From positions 3,162,001 to 3,226,000 of the forward strand of contig CANXME010002486.1 of assembly GCA_948144175.1 (NCBI GenBank): a stretch of 64,000 nt of DNA, given 5' to 3'. The notes below the pieces were generated by a model. That model was not told where the DNA came from. It did not search any database and saw only the letters and a list, made by a program, of their open reading frames with translations. The stretch is from Closterium sp. NIES-65 (lineage: Eukaryota; Streptophyta; Zygnematophyceae; Desmidiales; Closteriaceae). Position numbers and translations under genes: made by a program. Every line of letters starts with the position of its first letter. Positions within the stretch are counted from its first letter, which is position 1. Shown piece by piece: positions 9,013-19,560 of this stretch.

Positions 9013-11890
9013 AGCTGCCTGCTAGTTAGACGAGTAGGGACCCTCTATCGCCTCCGCGTAAGAGTGCGGAGTCGGGATGTCAAGTGCATCCGGGTCTCCC
9101 TCAGGGGTAAGCAGTACGGACACGAGATGAGGTGAAGCAGTGGCCAAGCACTGGAACTCCTCCTGCCTGTCCTCAAAGACGTCCGTGCCAAGGGCACACT
9201 CACCCCCGACGGACGGAGGACAGACAGACTCAGACTCAGCGACGAGGCTAGCAGCGTAGTCTAAACGCTAGCGAGCAGCAAAGTTGACAAGCTCAGCAAC
9301 TAGGGCAGACGCAGCAGTGGACTCAAAGGAAGGGTCAGTGACGACAGTAGCAAGGAGGCGCGTGACAGTAGGACTGGCAGCACGAAGAGAGTCCGACTCC
9401 GGGTCGGCAAGAGCAGGAAGAGAAGACTCAGGAGGAGAAGGTAAAGAGGCACGCAAACGAGCAGTGGACGGACGAAGAGACATCCGGTGCGTGCCAGGGA
9501 CAGGAGGAGGACGCTGACGCGAACCACGACCACTAGCGCGAGCAGGACGGACAGGCGACGCAGGGCGAGACGCAGGGTCACGACGCTCAGTAAGGCCTCC
9601 AGTAGGTCCAGTGTAAGGAGAAGGAGCAGGGAGTGGGGAGGCCGGCTGCAGCTGGAACTGTGACGGGACAGGGAGGAGGACCAGGAGGAGGTGAGAGACC
9701 AAGAACCTGCTGAAGGAGCGGAACGAAGTACATCCGAGGCCGCGTGGCGACTCCAGACACAGCAAGGACAGCACCAGCACCCCCAGCGGCACTACCAGTA
9801 CCAGCAGCAGCTCCAACGCCCGACTCCACAGCACCAGCACTCGGGTCCGCAGCACCAGCAGCACCTCCAACGCCCAGGTCCTCAGTACCAGCCGCAGCAC
9901 CAACACCAGGGTTCACATCAACAGCCGCAGCTCCAACGCCCGGGTCCTCAGCACCAGCAGTGGCTCCAAAACCAGGGTCCACAGCACCAGCCGCAGCTCC
10001 AACGCCCGGGTCCTCAGCACCAGCAGCAGCTCCAACGCCCGGGTCCACAGCACCAGCCGCAGCTCCAACGCCCGGGTCCTCAGCACCAGCAGCAGCTCCA
10101 ACGCCCGGGTCCGTAGCACCAGCAGCAGCCGGGTCCGTGAGACAAGGCGCGCCACTCCGAAGTGTGCAGCGCCGCTCGTACCACTCACGGATCCGCTCAC
10201 GGGAGGGGAGCTCCCGACTAGGAGGAGAAGTACCAGCACCAGTCCCTGTAGTGCGTCTGGTCCTAGAGGTACCTCTCCGGAGGCTACAGTACTGTAAGTA
10301 CCACTCACGCAACTGCTCCGAGGAGAGGGCTCCTCCAGGTGGAGGACTCTCAGCCACAGGGCCTCCAGACTCAGAACCCCCAGACTCCGGACTCCGCGGC
10401 TCAGCACCCCCATGCTCAGCACCCCCAGGCTCAGTACCCCCAGGCTCCGCACCCCCAGGTTCAGCACCCCCAGGCTTAGCACCCCCAGGCTCTGCACCCG
10501 CAGCAGGACGAGAGTCGACAGCTACCTCAACAGGCTCAACCGGGTCTACCTGAGACACACCTGAGGGAGCGGCACCCTGAGGGGGGAGGGGGTCTACGAC
10601 AGCAGCACCTGGCGCGAGGAAGAGAGGCGGGGGGGGGAGCGGGGCAGTGCGGTAGAGTAAGAGGCGGTAGTAGGGGACAGACTCGTCAAAAGTGACGTCG
10701 TGAGAGGGCAAGACCCGGCGCGAGGTGGCGTGGTAAAACTGCCAACCAGGCGCGTCCGGAACAAAGCCGAGGAAGACGTAGGGAAGAGCATGAGAGGAGA
10801 GCTTGTCCGCAGACGTATCGCGGACAAAAGCTCGAGATCCCCAGACCCGGAAACGCGACGCATCGCCAACCTCCCCCGTCCACAGCAGTGTGGGCGAGGT
10901 CTCCGGCAAGGAGACACGGGGCCAGAGGTTGAGCTGATGCGCAGCGTACCGGACCGCAAACGGCCACAGAAAGTGGGGGGCAGCCGCAAGGATCAAGGAG
11001 GTACGAGCGACCTCCATGACCAGGCCAATGCGGCGCTCCGCAACCCCAATCTGCTGTGGAGAGGCCAGGAGCGTGAACGACTGCTCAATGCCGTGCTCAG
11101 CACAGTAGGCTGCCAAGAGGTCGGAGGAGAACTCACCACCTCTGTCAGAGTGCAAGCACAGGACAGGAAAGTCCGAGCGGAAACGCTCGCTGAGCTGGAG
11201 ACGAGCTCTGCGGATCCAAGGGATCAAAACATCAGGGACCTCACCCTTGGTGCGCAAGGGGAAGACCGTGGTGTAGCGTGAGTAGTCGTCAACAACTATC
11301 AGGAAGTACCTCTCCTGACCCTGACCACGGACGCGGGCTGGGCCCCACACGTCCATGTGGAGCGTCTGCAACGGAGCAGTCGTCGGGGGAAACGAGGAGG
11401 AGTGAGGAGCGGCGCGCTGCCGCCCCTCGACACAGGGAAGACAGGGAGGAGCAGGCGAGGGTGGGAGGGGAGGGAGGACCCTGGGAAGACCAGAAACAAG
11501 GTACCGGGAGTGCATGGCACGAAGGCGCTGCACAGACGGGTGGCCAAGTCGGTGGTGCCAGAGAACAGTCTCGTGCGCTAGAGAGCGACATGAGCAGGGG
11601 GCAGACAGCTGACCGGATGCGGACGCAGACGCAGACGCAGCTACCTGAGGGGGGGCAGTAGTCAGTGTGTACAGGTCCGGCCCCGGCTGCCGGGTGAAGG
11701 TAGCCAAGTGGCGGCCTGTACGAGAACACGTGCAGTGTGTGACACGCTCGTAGGCAGGGGTGAACTGGTGAACACCCCCGTCCTGGAGTGCACAACCTGC
11801 CACCAAGTTTGTAGAGAACGAGGGGAAGTGGAGACCTGACAGTGTGCCCGACGGGACCGCAGGACAGGGAAGGACAGTGGAGGAGGTCGC
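9013..11890 (-). pseudogene. A integrase and integrase-RT spacer, frameshifted
   Basis: One long frame (11890 down to 9587) carries WHHRLGHPS and CLPCVEGR (zinc region), HMDVWGPARVRG, CLHSDRGGEFSS and SPQQIGVAERRIG. This is the D,D35E core, though the usual Asn of the QQN motif is Ile. The core is followed by KVGDASRF-like and SRRVLPSHDVTFDES blocks. A spacer follows with Pro-Leu stretches, then GGAEPGG repeats (10350-10510) and GVGAAAGAEDP repeats (9850-10130). The frame shifts near 9590 and is stopped near 9270 and 9024. The wild-type protein would join element DNA to the chromosome. Confidence 0.85.
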
Positions 11891-12195
11891 AATGACCAGA
11901 CCCCAGAGGGGTCAGCGAGGGAGGCAGCTACTGGCCGAGCAAGGGGCTCAAGGGCAGTGCGGTCACGAAAGAAACAGCGAGAGGCACCTGAGTCCAGCGT
12001 GAAGGTGTGCAGTGCTGCAGTCGACACAGTACTAGGGGGGGCAGACGTACAAGCACCTAGAGCAGCAGCCTCACCAGCACCTGGGGCAGGGGACACGTAA
12101 GTACATGAAGTGACAGACACACTAGTCCTAATGCCCGGGTCGGGCGGGACACTCAGGTACTCAGCACCCTCTCCACTAGTAGACATCACATACAT
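11891..12195 (-). pseudogene. A protease, frameshifted
   Basis: It encodes HTFTLDSGASRCFFRDRTALEPL, the copia aspartic protease catalytic motif DSGA. A one-base loss near 11905 shifts the frame after LADPSG relative to B and F, so the rest of the domain is read in the integrase frame. Upstream the frame is open to MYVMSTSGE. Confidence 0.8.
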
Positions 12196-13493
12196 GGCAG
12201 TGAGAATAGCATCAAAGTCTAGAGCATAGATATCAATCCCCTTCTTTAGGAGATCAACCCAGCGGGGCAGCTCAGTGGCCTGAGGGAACTGAACACGCCA
12301 AGCGTCGTTCAGACGAGCGAAGCAACGCTCTGTGGCGTGCGGTCCCCCACACGGCTGGCCAGTGCGGTCACCAGTGCGAATGACGTACGTGCAACTAAGG
12401 CCACCCCCCCCCCCCCCCCGTGCTCAGAGTACCACTCACGGACCTCCTGGGGCGACGGAGTGTGCTGCTGGCCCTGACCACCGCCAGTGCCTCCACGACC
12501 ACCACCGCCGCTACCACCTCCTCGACCACCCCAACCCCGGCCGCTGCCTTGTCCACTGCCACCCCCACCACCTCCTCCGCCCCGGCCACCTCCCCCGCCG
12601 CTGCCGCCATCCCCCCAACCGCTGCCACCTCCCCCACTCGCGCCACCACCCCCGCCACCACCACCTCCCCCACCACCGCCACCCCCGCTGTCACCACCAC
12701 CGCCCTTGCCCCCTTTGCCCTTGCCGCTGCGGCGCCCGCTCGAAGCAGACGCAGTCCCGACCTTCTCAGCACCAAGGAGGTCGACAGCAGCAGCAGAGGC
12801 GACAGAGGGAAGAAGGGGGAAGGGAGAACACCCCTCAAACAACGGGATACGGGGGTCACCACGAGAGGCACCTACAGCGACTATGCTAGCCTCAGCTGCA
12901 AGGAGTTCCTTCTCGAGGAGGGCAATGGTGAGCTCAGTGGGGCAGCGAGCTAGGAAGTGGTCCTTGACTGAGCGCAGAGTGTCAGGGAGGCGCGTGACTA
13001 GGTGGTAGAGAGTGAGCCAGAGCGGGGGTGGGTTCGTGGCAAGGAACTCATCAGGCATAGCGGCGCGGAAGCGAGCCTCACTAGTGCGGAGGTGGGTAAT
13101 GAGATCAGCGACTGTGTGGAAAGAAGCTAAGTCGGGGAACAGGTAGGGAAGAGAGAGACGGCCGAGTGCGGCAGAGGCCGGTGAGGAGTAGCGGGCAACG
13201 ACAGCAGTGTATAGTGCCTGCGCAGTCTTGTGCTGCCCAAAGTGCTCGCGCTCATCTATCGGCAGAGAGTTGCGAATAGCGAAGCGAGCATGGGCGTCAC
13301 GAGTCTGCCACTGTGAGCGGGCAGTGCTGTCAGCAGTAGCAGCAGGAGCACTAGCGTGGCCTAAGGCGTGATCGTACAATGAGATGTCTTCCTTGGCAGT
13401 GAGCTGTAGGAAGAGGTGTAGGTCATCAAGCCAGGTGTCGAACTTCACTGGGCGGCCCTCAGCATCGAAGGCTAGCACAGGAGGGCTAGCCAT
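12196..13493 (-). pseudogene. A Gag, frameshifted at a poly-C tract
   Basis: The ATG at 13493 begins MASPPVLAFDAEGRPVKFDTW, which aligns with the Gag starts of D, E, F and G. The capsid-like region contains DLHLFLQLTAKED, RSQWQTRDAHARFAI, LYTAVVARYSSPASAALGRLSLPYLFPDL, LITHLRTSEARF and EKELLAAEASIVAVGASRGDPR. Next comes a Lys-Gly patch and about 90 residues of nearly pure Gly, then QEVREWYSEHG. A run of 16 C (12404-12419) shifts the frame. Beyond it the other frame gives the finger CTYVIRTGDRTGQPCGGPHATERC. Gag would coat the RNA and build the particle. Confidence 0.85.
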
Positions 13494-14346
13494 GGTAGCA
13501 GCAGTAGGAAAAGCAGTAGGAGCACTCAAAGGGTAGGTAGGGTGGCGCGGCTCGGTACAGGTAGGGTGGCGCGGCTCGGTACAGGTAGGGCGGCTCGGCT
13601 CGGTACAGGTAGGGCGGCGCGGCTCGGTAAGGGCGACGCAGTTAGGGTCGGGCGGCGCGGCTCGGTTAGGGCTGGGCGGCTCGGGTCGGGCGGTTCGGTT
13701 CGGACTGGGCGGCTCGGTTCGGGCTGCTCGGTTCGGGCGGCTCGTTCTGGGTGGGGCCGTTCGGGGCCTATAGAGGCGAGCGCGGGGAGCGGGTGGGGCC
13801 GTTAGGGACGAGCGCGGGGCCGACGTGGGCTTCTAAGGGCGAGCGCGGGGCCGACGTGGGCCTCTCAGGGCGAGCGCGGGGCCGCATGGGCCTCTAAGGG
13901 CGAGCGCGGGGCCGACGTGGGCCTCTAAGGGCAAGCGCGGGGCCGTAAGGGCAAACGCGGGACCTCCCGGGGCCTACGGACGAGCGCGGGGCCGATTCGG
14001 GGCCGTGAAGGGCAAGCGCGGGGCCGTTCAGGGCCACTACGGGCGAGCGCGAGGCCGACGTGGGCCTCTAGGGGCAAACGCGGGGCCGTTCGGGGCCGGT
14101 AAGGGCATGCGCGGGGCCGATCGGGGCCGTAAGGACGAGCGCGGGGCCGACGTGGGCCTCTAAGAGTGAACGCGGGGCCGATCGGGGCCTCTAGGGGTAA
14201 GCGCGGGGTCGATTCGGGGCCTCTAGGTACGAGAGCGCGGGGCCGACGGGGCCTCTAGGGGTGTGAAAGCCGAGGCGCCCTAGGGCGTAGGTAGGTAGGT
14301 AGGTAGGTAGTGGTGGGCCCTAAAAAAAAATCGGTCCTAGGAAGGA
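13494..14346 (-). repeat. A GC-rich tandem-repeat leader
   Basis: The region between primer site and gag has no usable frame. Near gag are copies of a CGGCTCGGTACAGGTAGGG-like unit (13531-13640). From 13800 to 14260 are degenerate units of about 30 bp around GCGAGCGCGGGGCCGACG. A (GTAG)6 microsatellite lies at 14287-14310. GGGCCC (14315-14320) and the GGTCC..GGACC hairpin (14333-14348) sit by the primer site. This is the only complete leader here in which I found no GGTRAG donor. Confidence 0.75.
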
Positions 14347-14360
14347 CCTGCTCTATACCA

Positions 14361-14486
14361 TGTTGAACAAGGATGAATGAACTAGCAGTGAAATGAGTAC
14401 AAGTAGGAAAACCTAGAAATGTGTACCCCGTACAGGCTAACCCACTGTAGCCTAAATAACTACAACAACATATATAATGTTTGACA
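14361..14486 (-). repeat. A 5' LTR (126 bp)
   Basis: It differs from 7159-7284 at two positions. Its inner edge abuts the primer site, read on the minus strand as TGGTATAGAGCAGG from 14360. TGTAG (14487-14491) is the right target duplication. Confidence 0.93.
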
Positions 14487-14491
14487 TGTAG

Positions 14492-14585
14492 TGGGGTAGC
14501 TCATATGGGGTACAACACTTTAGGGTTTCCTACTTGTACTCCTCATGCTGCTCAATGCAATCATTCTTGCTGCTAGATTATAACA
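14492..14585 (+). repeat. B 5' LTR, remaining 94 bp
   Basis: It continues the LTR interrupted at 7158. The sum of 37 and 94 bp equals the 131-bp 3' LTR. It ends TATAACA directly before TGGTATCAGAGC. Confidence 0.93.
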
Positions 14586-15838
14586 TGGTATCAGAGCACT
14601 AGGTCCGTAGGACCGTTTTTTTTCGGGCCCACCTACCGTTGCAGTTACCGCGCTACCCCACGTGCTGTCCTGTGCCTGCTTGCCTTGCCTAGTGACGTGC
14701 TGTGCTGCGCGCGCCGTCCTGCAGCCCTCGCGTTGTCTCCTACTGCCCTAGGCCATTGCGCCACCCCTCCAGGCTAGTAGGGCCCACGAGCCGTCAGGCC
14801 GGCGAGCCGCCTCTGCAGGCCCGTCAGGCCCCCGAGCCGCTCCTGCAGGCCCGTCAGCCCCCCGAGCCGCCACCTGTAGGTCACTCAGGCCCGCGAGCCG
14901 CCCTTGCAAGCCCGTCAGGCTGGCGCGCTGCCCTTGCAGGCCCTCGCTGCCGGCGCGCAGCCTTTGCCCGACCGCGCGCCGCCCCTGCAGGCCCTCGCAG
15001 CGCGCGCGCAGCCTCTACTCGACCGTGCGCCGCCCCTGCAGGCCCTTGCCGCCCGCGCGCAGCCTCTGCAGGCCAGAGCGCGGCCCCGCCAGGTCGCTGA
15101 CGCGGCCCCGTCAGGCCGCGGTCGCGGCCCCGCCTTGCCAAAGTCGCGGCCCCGTCAGGCCGCGGTCGCGGCCCCGCCCTGCCGCTGTCGCGGCCCCATC
15201 AGGCCGCTGTCGCGGCCCCATCAGGCCGCTGTCGCGGCCCCGCCTTGCCGCTGACGCGGCCCCAACCTGCCGAGGTCGCGTCCTGCTGCTGACGCGGCCC
15301 CGCCCAGATACCGACGCTGCCCTGCCCAGACGCCGACGCGGCCGCGCCCTGCTGCTGACGCAGCCTCGACAGCTCTGCAGCTGACGAGGCCCCGCCAGCC
15401 CTGCAGCTGACGCGGCCGCGCCTTGCTGCTGACGCGGCCCCGCCCAGACGCCGACGCGGCCCCGCCATCCCTGCAGTTGCGGCGGCCCCGACCTGCCGCT
15501 GGAGCGACCCAGCCCTGCAACTGCCGCGGCCGCGCCCTGCTGCGGACGCGGCCGCGCCTGGACGCTGGCGCGGCTCCGACCAGCTGCTTGCGCGACCCTG
15601 CCCTACAGCTGCCGCGGCCCTACTCTGCAGCCGCTCTTGCGGCCCTGCTGAGCGCCCGCCCTACCTGCCACTGGTAAGCACCTCCCTTGTTCGAGCGCTG
15701 CCGCCTGCCTGCCTGCTTGCCTGCCTGCGTGCTCGCCTGCCTGTCTGTCTGCGTGCCTGCCTGCCTGCCTGCCGCACCTGCCCTGGATGTGCTGCTGCTG
15801 CTACTACTGCTATTGCTGCTGCTACTGGCGGTGGCCAG
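14586..15838 (+). repeat. B primer site, hairpin and GC-rich leader
   Basis: TGGTATCAGAGC (14586) is complementary to the 3' end of initiator Met-tRNA. The GGTCC-GTA-GGACC hairpin is at 14602-14614 and GGGCCC at 14625-14630. Degenerate repeats of GCGGCCCCGCC and CTGCAGGCCC units fill 14790-15650. The splice-donor-like CTGGTAAGCA is at 15671-15680. A TGCC-rich run (15700-15770) and a CTG/CTA-rich run follow. The capsid half of Gag expected after the donor is missing. Confidence 0.75.
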
Positions 15839-16888
15839 ATGCAGCTGCAATGACGTCCACGTGAGTCCCTCACGCCCCAGCAGCTTCGTGAGTGGTACAC
15901 TAGTTGGGGTTGTCGGGGTGGCCGCGCTACTACTGCTATTCCTACTACTACTGCTGCTACTACTGCTACTGCTGCAACTGGCAGTAGCCAGATGCAGCTC
16001 CAGCGACGTCCGCGCGAGTCTCTCACGCCCCAGCAGCTTCGTGAGTGGTACGCTCATAGTAGAGGGTCTCTGAGTACCGTTCGCTGCCCGTACGTCATTC
16101 GCACTGGTGCTCATACTGGTCAGGCTTGCGGGACTGTTAGTCACATACACTCCCGCTGCTTCGCCCGCCTGAGCGACGCCTGGCATACCGAGTTTGGTGA
16201 CGAAGATGAGCTCCCCGACTGGGTGGAGCTACTTGGATAGAGGGTAGATATATTTGCTCTTGACTATGATGCTATCTTCACTGCCATGTATGCATTGCCT
16301 ACTAGTGCTGACCGTGCCTGTTACCTGTGTGTACCGCCTGACCCAGGTATAGAGCCTGCTGCTCTAGGTGCTGGTGAGGCTGCTGCTCTAGGGGCTAGTG
16401 TGTCTCCTGCTCTAGGTACGGGTGAGACTGCAGCTCCAAGTGCTGGTGAGTCTGCTCTCTCTGGTACTGCGCCTGCTGCGGCCTTTTACACCTTCACACT
16501 TGACTCTGGTGCTTCTCGCTCCTTCTTTCGCGACAGCACCACCCTCAGACCGCTCAGTCGGTCGGTTCCAGTCTACCTGGCAGACCCCTCTGGTGGTCCA
16601 GTACGTGCGACCTCCTCCACTGTCCTCCCTTGTCCTGCTGTCCCGTCCGGCACACTGTCGGGTCTTTGCCTCCCCTCGTTCTCTACGAACTTGGTGGCGG
16701 GGTATGCGCTCCAGGACGCGGGTGTCCACTATTTCACCCCTGCCTACGAGCATGTGACACACTGTACGTGTGCTCAGACGGGTCGTCACCAGGCTACCTT
16801 CACTCGGCAGCCAGGGTCGGGCCTGTACACACGGGTCACTCAGTCCCCTCAGGTAGCTGCGTTTGCGTCTGCGTTTGCGTCAGGTTAG
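15839..16888 (+). pseudogene. B short Gag (finger only) and protease
   Basis: There is no capsid region. Two copies of an R-P-R-E-S-L-T-P-Q-Q-L-R-E-W-Y block start at ATG 15839 and 15992; the first is stopped by TGA where the second has CGA. The finger CPYVIRTGAHTGQACGTVSHIHSRC fits C-X13-C-X4-H-X4-C. A TAG after VELLG breaks the frame. Then comes YALPTSADRACYLCVPPDPGIEP and the protease TFTLDSGASRSFFRDST (Asp codon 16502). The frame stops at TAG 16886. Element C has the same short Gag, so this is a shared form rather than a private deletion. Confidence 0.75.
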
Positions 16889-17940
16889 CTGTCAGCCCCC
16901 TGCTCGTGTCGCGGCTTGTCGCACCAGACCCTCCTTTGGCACCACCGCCTTGGTGACCCCTCGGTGCAGTGCCTTCGCAGCATGCACCGCCGTGTCCTTG
17001 TCTCTGGTCTTCCCAGGGTTCTCCCTCCCCTCCCACCCTTGCCTGCTCCTCCTTGTCTTCCCTGTGTTGAGGGGCGGCAGCGCGCCGCTCCTCACTCCTC
17101 CTCGTTCCCTCCCACAGGGGCTCCTCTGCAGACTCTCCACCTATACGTGTGGGGCCCAGCCCGCGTCCGTGGACAGGGCCACGAGCGGTACTTCCTGCTG
17201 GTCGTCGACGACTACACGCGTTACACCACGGTCTTCCCCTTGCGCACCAAGGGTGAGGTCCCTGATGTTTTGATCCCTTGGATCCGAGCTGCTCGACTCC
17301 AGCTCCGCGATCGGTTCGGGACAGAGTTTCCCGTCCTTCGTCTGCACTCTGACAGAGGTGGGGAGTTTTCCTCTTGGCAGCCTTCTGTGAGGAGCACGGC
17401 ATTCGCAAGACGTTCACGCTTCCGGCCTCTCCGCAGAAGAATGGGGTTGCTGAGTGCCGAAATGGCTTAGTCATGGAGGGCGCTCGTACCTCCATGATCC
17501 ATGCGGCTGCCCCCCATTTTCTATGGCCGTTTGTGGTCCAATACGCCGCGCATCAGCTCAACCTCTGGCCCTGTGTCTCCTTGCCGGAGACCTCGCCCAC
17601 ACTGCTGTGGACGGGGAAGGTTGGCGATGCGTCGCGTTTCCGGGTCTGGGGTGCTCGTGCCTTTGTCCGCGATACCACTGCGGACAAACTCTCCGCCCGC
17701 GCTGTTCCCTGTGTCTTCCTTGGCTTCGTCCCTGACGCGCCTGGTTGGCAGTTTTACCACCCCACCTCGCGCCGTGTCTTCCTCTCTCAGGATGTCACGT
17801 TCGACGAGTCGGTTCTCTTTTACCGTCTCTTCCCCTACCAAACTGCCCCTCTCCCCCCCCCGCCGTTCTTCCTTATTCCAGGTGCTCCCCAGGTAGACCC
17901 CCTCCCCGCTCCCGGTCCTGCTCCTTCAGGTGTGTCTTAG
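16889..17940 (+). pseudogene. B integrase, frameshifted
   Basis: LLWHHRLGDPS and CLPCVEGR form the zinc region. The core has LHLYVWGPARVRG, where the first catalytic Asp of HMDVWGP is Tyr, then LHSDRGGEFSS and ASPQKNGVAECRNG with the Glu kept. A short deletion after GGEFSS (near 17375) shifts the frame. The tail FRVWGARAFVRDTTADKLSARAVPCVFLGF and SRRVFLSQDVTFDES is intact to a TAG at 17938. Loss of the first Asp would inactivate strand transfer. Confidence 0.8.
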
Positions 17941-19560
17941 GTAGACCCTCCTCCCTTGACTGCGCCGGTTGAGGTAACTGGTGACTCAGGTCCTGCTGAG
18001 GGTGGTTCTGCTCAGGGTGCTCCTTCTTGGGGTGCTAAGCCTGGGGGTGCGGAGCCTGGGGGTGTGGAGCCTGGGGGTGCTGAGCCTGAGAGTAAGGAGC
18101 CTGGGGGTGCGGAGCCTGGGAGTGCTGAGCCTGAGGGTGCGGAGCCTGGGGGTGCTGAGCCTGGGGGTGCGGAGCCTGGAGGTGCTGAGCCTGGGAGTGC
18201 TGAGCCTGGGGGTACTGAGTCTGGGGGTGCTGCACCTGGGGGCGCTAAGGCGTCTGGTGAGCAGTCTCCTTGGAGCGGCCGTCTTCGTAGTCCCTCCGCT
18301 GGTGTCTCGCCTCTGCCATCTCGTTGTCGTCTCCCTCTCTCTCCACAGCAGCTGCGTGAGTGGTACGTTAGCCGTCAGGTTCGCGCTGCTGGAGCTGGGG
18401 GCCCTACTGCGGGAGGTGCTGGAGCTGGTGACTCTACTACTAGAGGTGTTTCTACTGGAGTTCTTAGAGCAGCTGTTGGAGGTGCTGGCGCTGGTGGCAC
18501 CAGCGTTGGAGGTTCTGGAGCTGCTACGGGTGCTGGCGCTGGAGGTTCTGGAGCTGTTGGAGGTGCTGGCGCTGGTGGCGCCGGCGCTAGAGGTTCTGGA
18601 GCTGCTGCGGGTGCTGGCGCTGGAGGTTCTGGACCTGTTGGAGGTGCTGGCGCCGGTGGCGCCAGCGCTGGAGGCTCTGGCGCTGCTGCGGGTGCTGGCG
18701 CTTGAGGTGCTGGTGGAGTTGCTGGAGCTGCTGGTGGTGCTGTTGGAATTGGAGCTGCAGCTGGTACTGGAGCTGCTGGAGGTGCTGCTAGAGCTGGAGC
18801 TGGCGCTGGGGGTGCTGGTGCCGTTCCTGCTGGTTCTTGGGGTGCTGAGCGGCCGCGACCGTACTTCGTTCCGCTCCTTGAGCAGGTTCTTGGTCCCCCC
18901 TCTTCTCCTGGTCCTGCCCCCCCTTTAGTGTGTCCACCGCTTGTCCAGTCGTCGTCACAGCTACAGCCTGCCTCTCCACTACCTTCTTTGTCTCCTTACA
19001 TTGGTCCCATCGGAGGTCTTGCTGAGTGTCGTAAGCCTGCGTCTCGTCCTGCATCGCCTGTCTGTGCTACTCGCACTAGTGGTCGTGGTTCGCGTCAGCA
19101 TCCTCCCCCTGTGCCCGGCACGCACCGGATTACTCTGCGTCCTTCCACTGCTCCGCAGCGTGTCCCTCTGCCGTCGCCTCCTCAGTCCTCTCTTCCTACC
19201 CTTTTTGACCCGGAGTCTGACTCCCTTCGTGCTACTAGTCCTACTGTCACGCGTCTCCTTGCCACAGTTGTCACTGACCCTTCCTTTGAGTCTGCTACTA
19301 CGTCTGCTCTTGTTGCTGAGCTTGTCGACTTTGCTGCTCGCTTTCGTCTAGACTACGCTGCTAGTCTTGTTGTTGAGTCTGAGTCTGTCTGTCCTCCGTC
19401 CGTCGGGGGTGAGTGTGCCATTGGCACGGACGTCCTTGAGGACAGGCAGGAGGAGTTCCAATGCTTGGCTGCCGCTTCACCTCATCTCGTGTCCATGCTG
19501 CTTGCCCCTGAGAGGACCCGGATGCACTAGACATCCCGACTCCGCGCTCTTACGTAGAGG
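17941..19560 (+). pseudogene. B integrase-RT spacer with minisatellites
   Basis: A low-complexity linker. From 18020 to 18250 a 15-bp unit (GGGGGTGCTGAGCCT and variants) encodes PGGAE repeats. LPLSPQQLREWYVSRQVR follows, repeating the Gag QLREWY motif. From 18380 to 18830 Gly/Ala repeats are coded by GGTGCTGGCGCTGGAG-like units. The end (19000-19530) encodes the conserved PYIGPIGGLAECRKPASRPASP to DFAARFRLDYAA segment. TAG at 19528 ends the frame before RT. Confidence 0.7.

Larger units (their letters stand above)
7159..14486 (-). mobile_element. Element A: complete copia LTR retrotransposon inserted in the B 5' LTR
   Basis: The 7,328-bp element has 126-bp LTRs at 7159-7284 and 14361-14486 that differ at two positions, so it is a young insertion. 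It is flanked by TGTAG at 7154-7158 and 14487-14491. On the minus strand it carries the primer site TGGTATAGAGC, a repeat leader, Gag, protease, integrase, spacer, RT, RNase H and a polypurine tract. The frame is broken at a 16-C homopolymer in gag, near the protease, in the spacer and by stops before RT. Confidence 0.95.

Noticed and set aside
12487-13008. Long Pro/Leu/Ser-rich + strand frames opposite the A Gly-rich Gag region
   Set aside because: They are antisense readings of a Gly-codon tract; the same artefact appears opposite every Gly-rich stretch (E, F, G).
13540-14310. Possible CRISPR-like or satellite array in the A leader
   Set aside because: Units are degenerate, spacers are not unique, no cas genes are present, and the array lies between primer site and gag of a eukaryotic retroelement.
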